Shown one piece after another: positions 12,122 through 25,280 of a DNA stretch of 64,000 nt (positions within the stretch are counted from its first letter, which is position 1; each line of letters begins with the position of its first letter). This DNA is from Botryotinia globosa (Eukaryota; Ascomycota; Leotiomycetes; Helotiales; Sclerotiniaceae): assembly GCA_014898425.1 (NCBI GenBank), contig RCSZ01000007.1:2046001-2110000 (forward strand), read 5' to 3'. Under the pieces are notes generated by a model. The model saw nothing but the letters and a program-made list of their open reading frames with translations, made no database searches and was not told where the DNA came from. A program made the translations under genes and the position numbers.

Positions 12122-15100
12122 TACAAATTACAATGAATTTCACCTAGCACTTTGGTAGCTAACATAAAGTTTTCAGCGTTTCCTGGTTTCCTGGTTTCCT
12201 TCGTTCCCCCACTTTTCCCCAGCGCAATAGTGGTGTGCTCGGCTGGTTTCTGAGCAGCACCTTTTTGTAGAAAACTACCTAGAAACCTTACCACCGACGT
12301 CGATTTTGCCTTGCTCAAGCTGCTCATCCCTTGCTCATTTCTCTGCAGTGTGGGGCTAACAGCGACAGCACAAAGCTACTGATACAGATGAGGCAATTGC
12401 GGCCATATTACAAGGATTGATTTGTCTCGGGTCGAGTGGAAATCCACATGGTCGATAGGAAAGTCCCATGACCTTTTACTATTTCTCCATCACCAAGGAT
12501 ACTACCCAAGCTTGATCCTGTACGAAATATGGGAAGTTTCGAAGAGATAACATGTTTGCCACGCGAGTGGAACTTTAGTTAAAGATTTTTGGCGATGGAA
12601 TGGGGTTTTTTGAGCAAAGATTGACCTATGCACGTCAAATCTGAGCTCGGGGAGAAAGCTTCAACAATTATTATTCATTCAAGTCGTGGAAGTTCCCATC
12701 CTATGGGTCGATCATTTTGGCGGTGAAGCATGTTGGTTAGACACGCGAGGGGAACCTGCTCGTCCCCCTCGTCTAAAACCTAATACAGATTTCCCCATCA
12801 AGGTTCCTACCTCCTACGTGAATACCATAGTTTCAACGCGGAATGCTCAAAAAAATATCATGATTCAGCGTGAAGAAGAATTAAGCTCAGAACATTAGGT
12901 TGGTGTTTCCGGCGCAAGCTCCAAATGAAGAATGCTCGACCGGCTCCAACTTCCAAACCGCAATATTGGACCCTGACTCTGCGGTGTCCAAATTATCTAC
13001 TTTGGGCGGGCATCTGCATAAATGACAACATTGTTGGATCATTTGGAGAGGCTCAAGAGCATGGTTATTCCTAGAGTAGTTCTCTCTCATACTTTTCACA
13101 CGCTACGTTGAACCAATCAGACGCTTGAAAACTTCAAAATCAATATGCAGCTACCACATGCTACTTAGCCTCGGAGGGCGTGTGAAACCATTCCTTGCAT
13201 TTCTCTCTCTTGGTAAATCATGGTGATAGATGTCATCCGAAGTCCAATTCCCTATTTGGAGATATCTGAGTGAGTACGGTGAGGACAGAGCATGGAGCAT
13301 CAAATGGAATCAAGTCATGGGTAACAGTCAAGGGGATATCGAAAATCAACGGGTGCGTGCATCCAGAGCCACCATATCTAACATCTGTTGGGCCGAAGTA
13401 TCGACATTGAATATCCGGTCGTATGTGTTTAATGACCATGTCACTTGCCTTGTTCATGATCTTATGGAGAATACAAACAAACTTTTGGCATCTTTTGTCT
13501 CGGTATCAACTCAGCATACCAGGGCGAGCAGGGGGGGCAAGGTTCTGTGCACAATTCTTATGAAAAACATCTTACCTTATTGCGCCTGTTCTCCGCAAGA
13601 CTGGTTAAACTGGGCCACGGAGCCAAGAGGCCAAGCTTTTATAATTCAAGTAAAGTTTGGTCTTGGCTTTCCTTGATCAACACAGGTGTTTAGCTGTTGA
13701 GTGGAGGGCGATGAGGATTAAAAAAGCCGAGACAGCCTATTTGACTCTTTTGATTACTAAAAATAGCCCGTGATATATATTGGCTATATTGGGTAATCAA
13801 TTCGCTTAGGAACACTCTATATTCTGGAGCCCTTCTTCTGTACGGAGTTGTTCTCTTAGATCCACTTGTGCAAAAATCGAGCAGTGTTGAAAAGGTTCTT
13901 GAACCCATCCCGAGAATTCACCTCCCGTAAGTCCGATATGTGGAGTGGAATTGAACCTAGTTACCGGGGACTCCGATGCTAATTCAATGAGCGAGAGGCA
14001 ATCCGCAGGAAGGGAGGAGACCAACACATCTAACGACAGCGATTTTCCCACCTGAATCGGACATTATCTTTCTCAGAGACCGAAGGCAAAGAAAGTCATT
14101 CGTTGTGGCTGCAGAATCCTATTTGCCGGTTCAGACTACACTTCACCAGCAGCCATTTTATCCAGGCAGCAGGAATTGCTTCAAGTAGTGTAGTTTTAGC
14201 ATTGTAAACGGTTTGGACTATCGCTATACTACCAGCCGTGCGCCACATCCCGCTTCCTCAATAGAACTACCTTTCTGAGACTCACGAGAGGGGAAGTGCA
14301 AGAAAAAGTAACTACACACGCAAAGCACCTTGCTAGGTTTAACTTATCTATCCTATTCTTGCATGCTCTGAGAATTGACCTATGACGAAAGGAAAACTCT
14401 GTATTTGCGCTTCTCTTGTTACATCCGCTGCCATCGTTCACTCGGACTCGGACCGCATTGATGTTTATGTCCTTAGGCAATATGTTAGTTATATTTTCCA
14501 TTCCATCTAGTCTCTCGGAATCGGTTGTACATAGAAGACTCCGTGGTTTTCGTCCATACTCATGGGCCATGGCTCCCCTCAGTAGAGAAAGGTGGAGATG
14601 AATGAAAATCATGCATATGCTGCAATATTGCAAGGTCAAACACACAAGATCTATGACTTGTCCTATCTACGGGCGTCCTTTTGCTGTAGAGCACTAATCG
14701 TACAGGAAGGGGAATACAAGAGAACTTTCGCGAAGAAAAACAATAAAGACTGCGGGGTATGTTCATGTATTCTCCAGCCCCTCGATCCAATTATAGATAG
14801 TCGGTGAACGTGTCATTTTTCTTTCGCGTGTACTCTGTACTCAAGTATCACTGCAGCAATCCCACTTCTACTACAGGAAAGACGAATTGGAATAACGATC
14901 AATGCCTATAATCCTGCAAGTATGCACTTTGTCTGCTGAGGATCGAGGCATGGAATCGCATGGTGTGAATCTGCTACCCATAAATTGAGAGGATGGATGC
15001 AACATGTAACGCTACATTGATTCAATAGCACAGCAGCAGCAAACAGTGAAGATGCATGGCTGACTACCTACCTACACGCATTTCCAATCATGATTAACTC

Positions 15101-18100
15101 TTTAAATATTATCAAGTTTCTAAAGGTTCTCCAACAATCTATCTACGCGGGCAGGCACGTACCGGTATTGCATAGATGCCATCCAGTGCGCCGTTTCTCC
15201 CGATTCCGTTTCAGTCACTACCACCGCCATCATTCAACGGGCGGGCTATTCGATGGGGAACGAAAAATTGCCGCATGAGGTAATGTGTCGCGATACGTAG
15301 GGTTTCTATCCGCGCTTGATAGGATCAGACACAAGCGGTCATGCACGCCGTCTTGGTCATTATTGCCAATGCTCAGGGGGTCGCATTATACAAATAATTG
15401 CGCTCGTCTCCTTGAACAAACATCCCCCAACTACAGAAACGCGGGCAGTCTTGATATCGACAAGGCTGGAGTCAGAACTCTAAGTAGAGTTCTCACATTG
15501 ATTCGATGAGCCACCACGACTTCGTGGTTGTGTAATCGTAGGATGACAGTTATTCCAGTATTCTGACGGCGAAGTCGCTAAGGCGGTCTGGAACCAGATT
15601 GCTTAATGGTTGCTGGTTTGTGAATATGAGCAATAACCTCGTAATCGTCCAATTTTTCGCGCGGAGGGAGGCGAAGCCTCGCGGTGAAAGGGGCATCCTG
15701 AGCGAGTAATCGGTCCATCGAGTCAGCATGCAAAGGGCCGTCATTACCATCCATGCGACTATCTGAGGTTCACTGATCATTCATCGATTACTCACCTTTT
15801 ATAATCAAACAAGGAGTCTGCGATGGCATTCAAGATTGCATGGGGAAACTATTGTTTTCACCATTCTATACTTGGAAGACGTTTTGTTATTCGAGAATAT
15901 CAATCTAGGCGTCATTCAGGTCCCAAGTAGGCTTTCAGTGCGGAAATTCATGGCTTGAAAATATGATCAGCCTTTTCCGGGTCATTGAGTATCACCATCT
16001 CAAACATTGTGGCAATGTTGCACTGGATGTAATGGTAGGTAAAGTTGATGTTTGCAACATCTGACTGAGATTGATCCAATATTCTAGTTGATTTCAATGT
16101 CCCAACCGAATTCAATGCTCTAGATGATTTCAATACATCAATTCGATCAAAAACATGCAATAGACTAACAAATCACAAGTCTCTCATCTCCCTCCAAGTC
16201 CAGGACATCAGAGATCTCAAGCATAACTAAAGTCGCACTTCACCTAAAACACTTCGATCACTATATCATTAGCTCTAATCATGCATTCTAGAGATATCAA
16301 AAACGCAAGACTTCATTATCATCAATTTTGATTCAAGAAACAACCCAATTCTCACCCATCTCGCGCATACCACGCTTCTACTCCAGGCATCTAACGATTC
16401 CTATCCATCATCCATCCCGTTCCGGCATTCCATCACGAAACAAACTTTCGCTGCATCTCATGCTTTTCATGTCCGCTCCAGACTTACATATCTTTCACCA
16501 CAGCAACCTACAAGACAAAATGCCACATTCTCACACCCTTCCACGTTCCCGAGTTATCCTCCCAACTCTATTCCTCTCCTTCCATATTTGATTTCACAAC
16601 CAAACTCTCACCATTGAGTTCCCCTTAATCAAATTGTATCCCCTTCCCTATCAAATATGCGACAAGCACATTCAATAGCTCAAAACTCAGTAGGGTATAT
16701 TGGCACATAGAGTTTGAAGACATCCTGAAGGACTCATATCCCACACGCCGATTCAATAATTCAAAACCAAAAACCAAATACGCTAAATCGATAGGTACAT
16801 AAAGTTTAAACAACCATCCCGGAGTCCTCGAGAAGAAAGAAGAAGAGGAAGAAACTCAACTTGGATCGACAGAGGAAATGAAACATTCACAAGATATCTT
16901 CTGGGAAACCCCGAGGCCCGGAGTTCGGCGGCTCGGGGACGTCTAGAAGCGGGGGTGGCTCTTAGAGTTCGAGGCTGATGAAATGACGATCTGAGGATGA
17001 AGAATTGGAGGAAGAGGGTAGAAGGACGGTGGCGTTGCTTCATCTTCATCTTCATCTTCTTCTTTCGGGGATACCCAATTTCGAGAAGCCAAATGTCCGT
17101 TGTGAAGGGATCGTGGCAGGAGACAGGGGGGCTTGGAGAGGAGATGGTGGACGAAAGTATATTAGAGTGAACATAGGGCTCCGGGGATATCTCCGCGGAT
17201 GTGGTGGGGGGAGCAGGGTCTCGGGGAGATCTAGGGTGCAAGGAGGTGGAGTACCTCTGTAGATGAGTGGAAAAGTTGAGCCCTAGTGGCATGTGGAGGA
17301 TGGGCGGATGTATGTCGCGGATGGTGAGCCATGTTATTTTTCCCTGGCTGGTATTGCGGTACTGTAGATACCTGCTCATGAGTCTGTTTCGGTTTGAGTG
17401 AAGATATGGGACCCGTATGGGTGTAGCCAGATCTAAAGAGATGTCCCATGCGAGATACACACATGTTTAGTGTTAAATTGAGTTTTGTATGGATACTCTG
17501 CCCTAAATGCCATTTCATTCCCCAATTCCCGATTATCAAATTATCGGCACACCTACCTCACCTCCTTTCATCGTATCAAACTCAAATTCAAATTCAATCC
17601 AACCCAATCACCGGTGAAACCCGCACCCCTCCAGTCCACCTAGACTCTTTAAAATCTAAAAGTTCCATATCCCCTTTTCATATACCCATACGTCCACATA
17701 TATACATGCATACATACGTATGCATACATAAGATGCAGGTCTGTAGGTATCCACCTTCCCCCATCCCATCCCTCCCTATTTCAAACTCTTCACCTCCTGC
17801 ATTCTCCGTATCCACAACCGGTATTTCAGCTCACTCCCAGCAATCCACTGATCCACAGAGCATATTACATAACATCATACTGGATGTATGCGCCCTACGA
17901 AAGACAACTCATACATCGGGTATGTACTTCTTACCTTCCTACCGACCTCCTTGCCGATGGCTTTTGCTCCCCTTTCCCACTTTCCCACTTCACCTCCCAC
18001 GCACTCATTCTCACTGTCCTCCAACTCATACATTCAAATTCAAGTTAGTTCTATCCTGACATCGCATCCTTCAAATTTCAATCAACAAACGTTTCAAAAT

Positions 18101-18950
18101 CTCCCTCTATACTACTATTTACTATTCGCTCCCCAACTATATGCTATCTATCTACTTCATCTATCTACCTAAATAATGACCCGTCGCCAAAAACATGCCC
18201 ATCTCAACGCTATGCTTGTTGCAAAAAGTGCCTCCCTTCGCCCATTCCATTCAAAGCATATTGTGTCCACCCGTACCTCTTCACTTTCTCGCTGACCATG
18301 TTTTCTTTCACTTCTCCCCCCCAGAATATAGAGCCCAAAAAGAGGTATCAAGGTCAAGTATATCTATCTAATTGTCTTTGCTCACTTGCATTTTCATCCA
18401 TCCATCCCACTTTCCATTCGTCCACCCATGACTATGCATGACATGTCCTTAGGGCTATTATCAGCCCAACCCACAACACCCTACCAGCGTTCCACACCTT
18501 CTCAAGCACAAAGTGGAAAGAAATTAAGAAAGAAGAAAAATCGATCGCCAGGCCATCCCTTTTGCCAGAATGTAGTATGCTATTTTCCTCTTTCAACCCC
18601 TATGAATTCCCATCCTCCAATCATCGTTCTTCCAAATCACCAATCATCCCATTCGCTTTAATCATCAGTATCCATCCATCGTCCCATGTAACGTAACCTT
18701 CCTCACGTTGAATCTCTTTGGTAAATACAAATATTTCATGCATTTTTTGCCCTCGAGCTCCTGCATGCTTGTTGTTTGACCTTTTCTTTTCCTCATCAAA
18801 TTGCAACCTATCAGCTTGCATTTATCTTTAATCATTCCCTATCCCATGTACGCCCCCATCTGCCTAAATTGTAAAACATTTCAATCTTCAGATTGCAATA
18901 TACTTTGAATTTTCAAACTGGCCCGAAGGACATCCTATCCAGATAGACAT

Positions 18951-21931
18951 TTACAGGTTGTATGTCGATCTTAAAGCTGCGATATTTGCTGGAGCAACAT
19001 TGCTGTTGAGGAAGGCATTGAAATCCGGAATTAGACCCTTATAAACATCGAGGACCTGTGATTAAAGAAACAAATGTTAGTCATGTCCAAACGTTATGAC
19101 AGGAGGAAATCAATAGCTTACTTGTTGGAATGCTTGCTGTAGTTCGACGTTCCAAGTACTGCCAGGTTCAACGTCCTTTCCGTATTTTGCAATTGCAGTG
19201 ACAAATTGCGCCAGAGTTTTCTCCATGGCTTGTGGGTTTAACATGACAATCGACAGGAAGCCCTTGAAAGCAGTAGCCTTTTCCAGGGTGTGATCAACAT
19301 CTTCGAGAGCCTTAAGAAATGGTTGAGAAAAGGTGGCCAAGTGGGGTGACAGAATCTCAGCGTTGAACAAGCCCATTCGTCCTAGAGCTATAGCTGCATT
19401 CTCGTTCATCGACTTTGGTACCATTGGATTGGACAGTATTTCGAGGAATTTTTCGGACAGTTTGGGCACGTATGGGGCCATGTCTTTTTGGTATTGGATT
19501 GCCACCTCACCTGCCGACCAGCATGCATTGTTGAGTACGCTAAAGGTCGATTCAATCTGCTCATCAACAATTGAATCAAGGTCGAGTTGACTAATGAGCA
19601 CAGGAAGTAGCGTGGGGAGGAATTCTCGTAGTTGTGGAAACACGTATTTTGCACAATCTCCTAATAATGCGTAGGATGATTGGCGGACATCGTTCTCTGG
19701 ATCCTCCATGCAATATACGAGAAGTTGAAAAAGTTGGGGCTGCGAACCGGATACGAGCGCTGCAGATTGCTTATCGTCAACTGCTTGGATAATCGCGCTC
19801 AATAAATCCAAACTAGTCACCATAAAATCCTTGTCCGGAGTATCTAACCCTGGATTATTGGCCGCCGCCATGAATTCTTCCAGGTTTTGATGAATGATTG
19901 TCACACATCTCGTGAAAACGGGGGCGGCAAATGGGGCGAAGCTATCTTCCAAAGCAGTAGCAACATACGACAAGCATTCTAAGAGTGGGAACAATTCCCG
20001 TGATTGATCAGAAACTTTGTGCCATCTGTTTATCAGTGCTGGCATCAATAAATCAATGAGTTCTGGTTGCGCCAAACCTTGACCTACGTGCTCGGCTAGT
20101 GTTTGAACGCAGTCGTACAGAATGAACATGTTACGATCCTTGTATTTCTCAAAGCACGTGACAAATTGCTGAAGGATTGGCTTGCAATAAGGCGTGAGGT
20201 TGGTACCTGCTTTCTCTTCGAGATGTGCAAATGCTGAAGCCCCAGCTTCTTGAACCCTCTTGTTGCGGTCCAACATCTTTGTCAGAATACCTTCCATCAT
20301 AGGCTCAAAATACTGTGCTCGCTGGTTCGGGTCTTCAAGCCCAGCCCCCCAAGCCGAGTATCTACCGAGGGTCCAGCAGGTGATTTGCCTTACCAAGGGT
20401 TCGGCATCATTCAAGAGTGAGATCAGATAGGGTACCAGTTCGGGAAGATGTGGCATAACAACCTCCATACAGCCTTCAGCAACGGCACCGAGAGCGAGAA
20501 CCGCTGCTTCTCGGTGTGGCCACTCCTGATGTCGTAGGTTGGTCATCAAATATGGAAGAATTGTGTTGAAAACTGGCCCGCGGAAATCGTTTGCAAAAAC
20601 GTCAAGTGCCGCAGCTGAACACTTTCTCAAATTCCACCTGTCTTCGGGAGCCTCATCATCGTCATCGTCCTCGATTTCCCCTTCATCAAGGTCATCATCA
20701 TCTTCCATGCCTGCGAGTTTGGCGTAATCGATACCATTCGCTGCTCCATTGTTGTCCCCATTTGCCGCTTGCGTTCTAGCAGCTTTGGTTTTGGCGAACT
20801 TAGGTTTGATATCCTCGGCGCGATCCTCGACATCGGCATCATCGCCTCCCCCTTCAAGCATGGCAATATCTTCCTCACTATATATCATACTCTCAAGTAG
20901 CACAGGTATAATCTTGTCAAGGTATGGACCCAATGCAGTGTATAACTCATTGTGCTCCCCGACACTAAGCCAGAATTCGGCAGCATCGCATGCCAAATCC
21001 TCGTCGTCAACTTTTCGTTGCTGTGCTATCATATAATCAACCAATCCGCCGATATGAGGAAGAATCTTATCAGGTCGAATCTCCACAATCTGAACAAACG
21101 CTCTGCAGACCTGTCGCCTAACTTCATTTGAAGGATCACTGGCGAGTTGAAACAGGCGGTTAAGAAGATCATCCAAAGATATGAGTAAGGCTTGGGGTTT
21201 GTGTGGAATGAAGATGTTCAAAGCGGTCAAAGCCAAAGTTCGAATTCGTGGCCTCTCATTCGCAGCAAACACAATGAGTTTTGGAATGATGAAGGCAAGC
21301 GGTCGCTGTCCTTGATATTCCTTGTCTAGCATTTTTCGATTATCTTCACAGATCTTCGACAAAGCTGCCATGGCTCCCTCCTGTGCTTCGGGAGAAATTG
21401 TTCCATTGGTATTCCCAATCAAAGCCAGTAAATCTGGCAAAATCTGTGGCCATCCCAAAATACCTCCCATACTAACGATTTCTGTAATAACATTTCCTGC
21501 GTAGTTTCGTATGGTTGGGATTTTGTCTTGGAGGGCTAATGGAACCGAAGATTGTATAAGAGATAGACTCTCAGGAGGTATCGATTTGTATCCAGATCTA
21601 ATATTATTCTTCAGCATAACGGCTGCTGCCGATCGAATCGCAAAGTAATCATGTGAAGTATAATTTAGGCCCGAAGGAACCTCCGAATGCGAAAATAGGT
21701 AGGTCAGGTAATTATTGATATCTGGCGAAGACTTTGCTTGAGATAGCATCTGTGTTTGGTATGATAATTAGATCGGGCTCTGCAAAACATTTCTATCTTA
21801 GATTATGCATTTTCAAGGGAGAAACTTACAATCTCTGCTTGCTTCTGAGCAGTCTTGTCCTGCCCACTTAACGAGTCTTTCAAGCATCCTGACAATTGCC
21901 TCAAAGCCTCCTGTTCTGGCTGCCACGCCAT
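18951..21931 (-). CDS. kap104: transportin, karyopherin beta-2 (Kap104)
   Basis: Three exons join in frame: 21931-21830, 21749-19122 and 19055-18951, with GTAAGT/GTAAGC donors. The 944-residue product is a HEAT-repeat protein throughout. Its N terminus, MAWQPEQEALRQL followed by SPDINNYLTYLF, and the import-receptor segment with LKNNIRS match transportin-1/Kap104 rather than importin beta-1. The acidic insertion at about residues 325-410 (DDDDLDEGEIEDDDDDE) just before WNLRKCSAAALDVFAN is the HEAT-8 loop that in this family releases cargo when Ran-GTP binds. Transportins carry PY-NLS cargoes, mostly mRNA-binding proteins, into the nucleus; that role is taken from the family. The last 34 residues are encoded by a separate small exon, and without it the frame would stop after QQVSY. 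Length agrees with yeast Kap104 (918). Confidence 0.95.
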
Positions 21932-24330
21932 ATCTCTTACCCTCTCACTAGGAGCCTGTTGCACCTTCGATTTGGAGTATTCTAAAGATTCCGATATGCA
22001 GGTACGCACTTCAAGGTAGGGAACAGAAGCTCTAGGGGTAACACAAGAATTTACTTGTGGGACGTTAGAGGGGGTAGTTCGACATCTGTCGCAAAGGTTG
22101 AAGAGTTAGTTTGTGATAATGGTTTATAAAAGGATTGATGGAGATGATAGGTCATTGGATGAAGCGTGAATAAAGAAGGAGTATAACTTACGAATCACAA
22201 TTCTGAAGGGGGAAAAGGGAAGAAAAAAGGTAGAATGTGAATTGTGTTACGATTCAATGAAGTAGAAGTTTGGTGGGGTGTCAATTTGTTTGCTAGATCC
22301 AAGGACGGCAGAGAAAAGCTGTGTCGAAATTTGGGGGTTTGATATGGTGCTAGTACAACGATACCCATATAATAACGCTTGCAGGGGGGTTATTGGTTTG
22401 TACGGAGGATAAAGTAAAGTAAAACGTAGGAGAATGATTTGTATAAAATTGTGATTGTGAGTGAAGCTTTTTTTGACCGACCTTTTCGCAGAGAGAGCTT
22501 TTTCGTCGAAGGTTGATGAAATGATAACAAATGACCAAGGGTCTATTTACTTATATTGTACCCGATAGGTAGGTAGGTAGGGAGGGAGGGAGGGAGGGAG
22601 GGAGGGAGGGAGGTAGTACTAGGTACTTTGTAGATAACTTGGTGGATGAGGGAAACCTGGTGAACGTATCATTCATTCAATAGGTAGGTACCAATACGGA
22701 AAAGTTGTTACTGGAGGATAAGTGAATACCGACTGAAAATTATATGGGGAGTTTGGACGGCTACCAACCTTTGATAGGTAGGTTCGCAAGGGTCACTTGC
22801 GTATGCTACTCGAGTGTATGTACTTGACAATCTACTCTTCCTAGTACTGTATCCTCTTTGAGTTTGTTCCTTTACTCACTCACTTGTACCTACCGCCAAC
22901 TAGGTACGCGTAGCTACTCGTGCTTGGTGAAGAACCATAGGCCAAAGTTGAATGGTTGTGAAGAACGAACGTCTCGCTTGGAAAAATAACCTTCGAGGGG
23001 TATTTGACTGGAGAGCTTGTTGTCGGTGTTGATATGGTGATGGGTGGTGTGTTGCTTAAGTAAGAAGATGGGGCAAAATTGCAGAATGATGGGATCTGGT
23101 GGAAGGGATAGAGTAGAATGGAATGAATGATTGAAGGGAAGGGAGAAGCAATGCCAAATTGGATCTTCAATATCGATACTGCAAATATGGAAGATATCTA
23201 CCTAGTATAGATACCTAGGTAGACCAGGATATAAGTTTAACAATAATATCAAGATCAATATAATAATAAATGTACCATCAAAAAATCATTTTCACATCTC
23301 AAGACCGATCATATCACTACAACGAAGAAAGACTCTTTCCAAGACACCGTGTAACTTCAGAACTCAAGGTCCCAGCCTAAGGAATATCGTATTTCACGAA
23401 TAAATTTAAATTGCAACTATCTAGTTCTATCCATTCAGTAAAGGATTTGCGTTCAATGGGTTGGCGTATCGCACAATGCTTCATTTTCAGATAGACTTAT
23501 TGTGAGGAGCCAACAACAAGCCACATCTGTGGACCTGCAGCCGGGACACTTCATACATATACCTACATACTTATCCGATGATTGATCATTGTAGCTCCAG
23601 CTCTATGTCATGAAGCCAACTCATTCCCAATCCCCTCCAAAGTTTGGGTCTTAGTGCAGCGGCAAGTGATACTACTTTTGTGTCATAGATAGAAATGAAA
23701 TAGTATAGCCTCATCTTCTTCAGGAGATCTAAAATGGATTCTGAATTTAAAGTGGCCTGGAAATCTTGCATGCAGAAAGTGCGCATGTCATTATTGAGAC
23801 TTCGGCGATTTCTAGACAAGATTGACGGTTGTACACAATGAAATATTTGATAGACATTGAGATATTGGCGGAGTGAATCGCGGGCCATTGAAAGTCTTTA
23901 GAACAGTGTAAGAACATATTGGAATTGGACTTTGATGGGTTCCTAGTGCTGTTGTTGTTGCACGACGAAGTGATAATGATGTGCAAGTAAGATCCCAAGG
24001 ATTTGGTCCTGTTATTTGTCAAGTCGTACATCTGACGATTATTGCTGTCCCACCAAATTGATCATGATACAAGCCTCGATGGAGACCTTAGCCTATAAAC
24101 CTTTGATTTTGGGTGATACCATTCTAGAAATCGCTTGAATAGTTCAGTAGTCATTTCTAGACCCGGCATGTGTACAACAGTAGGGTGCACAACTATCAAG
24201 TTGTAGCTTGCTTTGCAAGAACCCGATTCTCGGTGTCGTTCGCTCTTCCTCGTACGAACTAGAATAATGTGTGTAGTAGCTGGAGCTTCATCTCCGTTTG
24301 AGGAGTATTGAAGGTGTTGACGGCTTCGAC
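21932..24330. other. 2.4-kb intergenic region upstream of kap104
   Basis: It lies between the kap104 start and the PAC4 stop and should hold the kap104 promoter. A prominent (GGTA)n-(GGGA)8 tract is at 22567-22613. Several TAGGTA/TACCTA motifs occur between 22620 and 23215. Short minus-strand frames near 23586-24031 have no recognisable motif and I do not call them genes. Confidence 0.55.
22567..22613 (+). repeat. (GGTA)n-(GGGA)8 tract with G-quadruplex potential
   Basis: About three GGTA units run into eight consecutive GGGA units. Eight runs of three guanines separated by single adenines satisfy the standard G-quadruplex pattern twice over. The tract lies about 640 bases upstream of the kap104 start codon on the strand opposite to the gene. 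Confidence 0.9.
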
Positions 24331-24850
24331 TTAAGTGCCATTGGTACCATTCGCAATCACTTCACCTTCAGTCTTTCGCACTTGTTCCATGACAATTTCC
24401 ACCACCTTCTTGAAACCTTCCATCTCCTCCTCCACAGTCCCGCCCATTCCTGCACTTGCGAAGCTGATAGAATTGCCAACGTAGACGGGCTTTCCTGTCT
24501 TTCGCGCCAACAATTTTGCAAGACGGGTCGTGAACTCGACTGAGGATTCGTAGACACACAAGGGTGTAGAAAGTGGCTGACTAGCATTCGTTCTCTAAAC
24601 ATATGTTAGAACATTGAGACGAAGTAGGATTCAAAGAATGACTTACATTGGGGAGCGCATAGACGAATGAACCTAGAGGTGGTGCAGTGGAATTATCGCC
24701 ATTTAATGCCGTTGTGAGGAACAATAGTATTGAAACGGTATTGATTGTCAGGTGAAGATGGATATTGGTCTCTGGAGCTTTTGGAAGAGGGAATGAGATT
24801 TGAATGGATGGCTGTGACGCGCCCATGACTTCTGGACTCGAGTTCGCCAT
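24331..24850 (-). CDS. proteasome assembly chaperone 4 (PSMG4/Poc4-like)
   Basis: Two exons, 24850-24647 and 24594-24331, are split by a 52-nt intron with GTAAGT and TTTAG ends. The product has 155 residues. An N-terminal beta-rich half (IQISFPLPK, INTVSILLFLTTA, LGSFVYALPN) is followed by FTTRLAKLLARKTGKPVYVG and then EEEMEGFKKVVEIV. These last segments match the best-conserved part of PAC4, where the family has LAQRLARKT, a V.V strand and a C-terminal helix. PAC4 pairs with PAC3 and chaperones the alpha ring of the 20S proteasome during assembly. The protein is somewhat longer than human PSMG4 (123), mainly through the N terminus and a loop around the intron. It is transcribed away from the next gene. 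The family call rests on motif recognition by eye. Confidence 0.8.
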
Positions 24851-25280
24851 GTTTTGGTGATGGTGCTATTGGGAGAGGTTTCTGGTGGAAAAGAGTAATA
24901 GATGTTCTCTTGCTTACATTTGGCGGGCTCGCGGGGTACCCAGTATGTTTGCACGGGGGGAGGGACAGACAAAACAGTTCGTGAAGAATTATGATTTACG
25001 ACTATAACATAATGTCTACACTTTAAATTCTGCAATTTACAGACTTGTATTCAATCTAGTACGAGTAAATCCAATTACTTACTCAGATACTTCAATTTTC
25101 TTTTACAACCCTTTTGTTATCTCATTCGAAAGATAATTTCAAAACGCAGTGCTGAAAAGCGGTGAACAATGTAGCGGCAAAATAAATGAGTTTCGTCATA
25201 GCTGATTCTAAACACTTGAATATTTGAAAAACTACCCATTCTTGATCACAAGGACGAGATTGTTCAATCTGACTCCCTCG
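24851..25280. promoter_or_regulatory. divergent promoter between PAC4 and psd1
   Basis: Only 430 bases separate two start codons pointing away from each other, so both promoters must lie here or overlap the neighbouring genes. I see no clear TATA box or long repeat. Confidence 0.5.

Larger units (their letters stand above)
5945..18950. other. 13-kb gene-poor region upstream of the Zn2Cys6 gene
   Basis: No open frame in these 13 kb shows a recognisable domain or a chain of exons with a consistent frame on either strand. The longest frames (225 and 203 codons near 16.8-18.1 kb) lie where the strand read is pyrimidine-rich and so lacks stop codons by composition. The region holds several microsatellites, many CT- or CA-rich tracts and purine/pyrimidine switch points. 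It sits 5' of the transcription factor gene and 3' of kap104, so it probably includes a long promoter or leader for the former. Non-coding transcripts are possible but cannot be shown from sequence. Confidence 0.6.

Noticed and set aside
13230..13676. 148-codon plus-strand open frame
   Set aside because: The translation has no recognisable domain, no supporting exons and starts in a region with no gene context. It is best left as chance, though a homology search would settle it.
14229..14645. 138-codon minus-strand open frame
   Set aside because: No domain, and overlaps other open frames on both strands.
16783..17460. 225-codon open frame on the minus strand
   Set aside because: It lies in a block where the minus strand is pyrimidine-rich, which by itself removes stop codons. 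There is no domain, no exon chain and it overlaps another long frame on the other strand.
17448..18059. 203-codon open frame on the plus strand
   Set aside because: Same reason: the plus strand is pyrimidine-rich here, giving a Ser/Pro/His-rich translation with no family signature.
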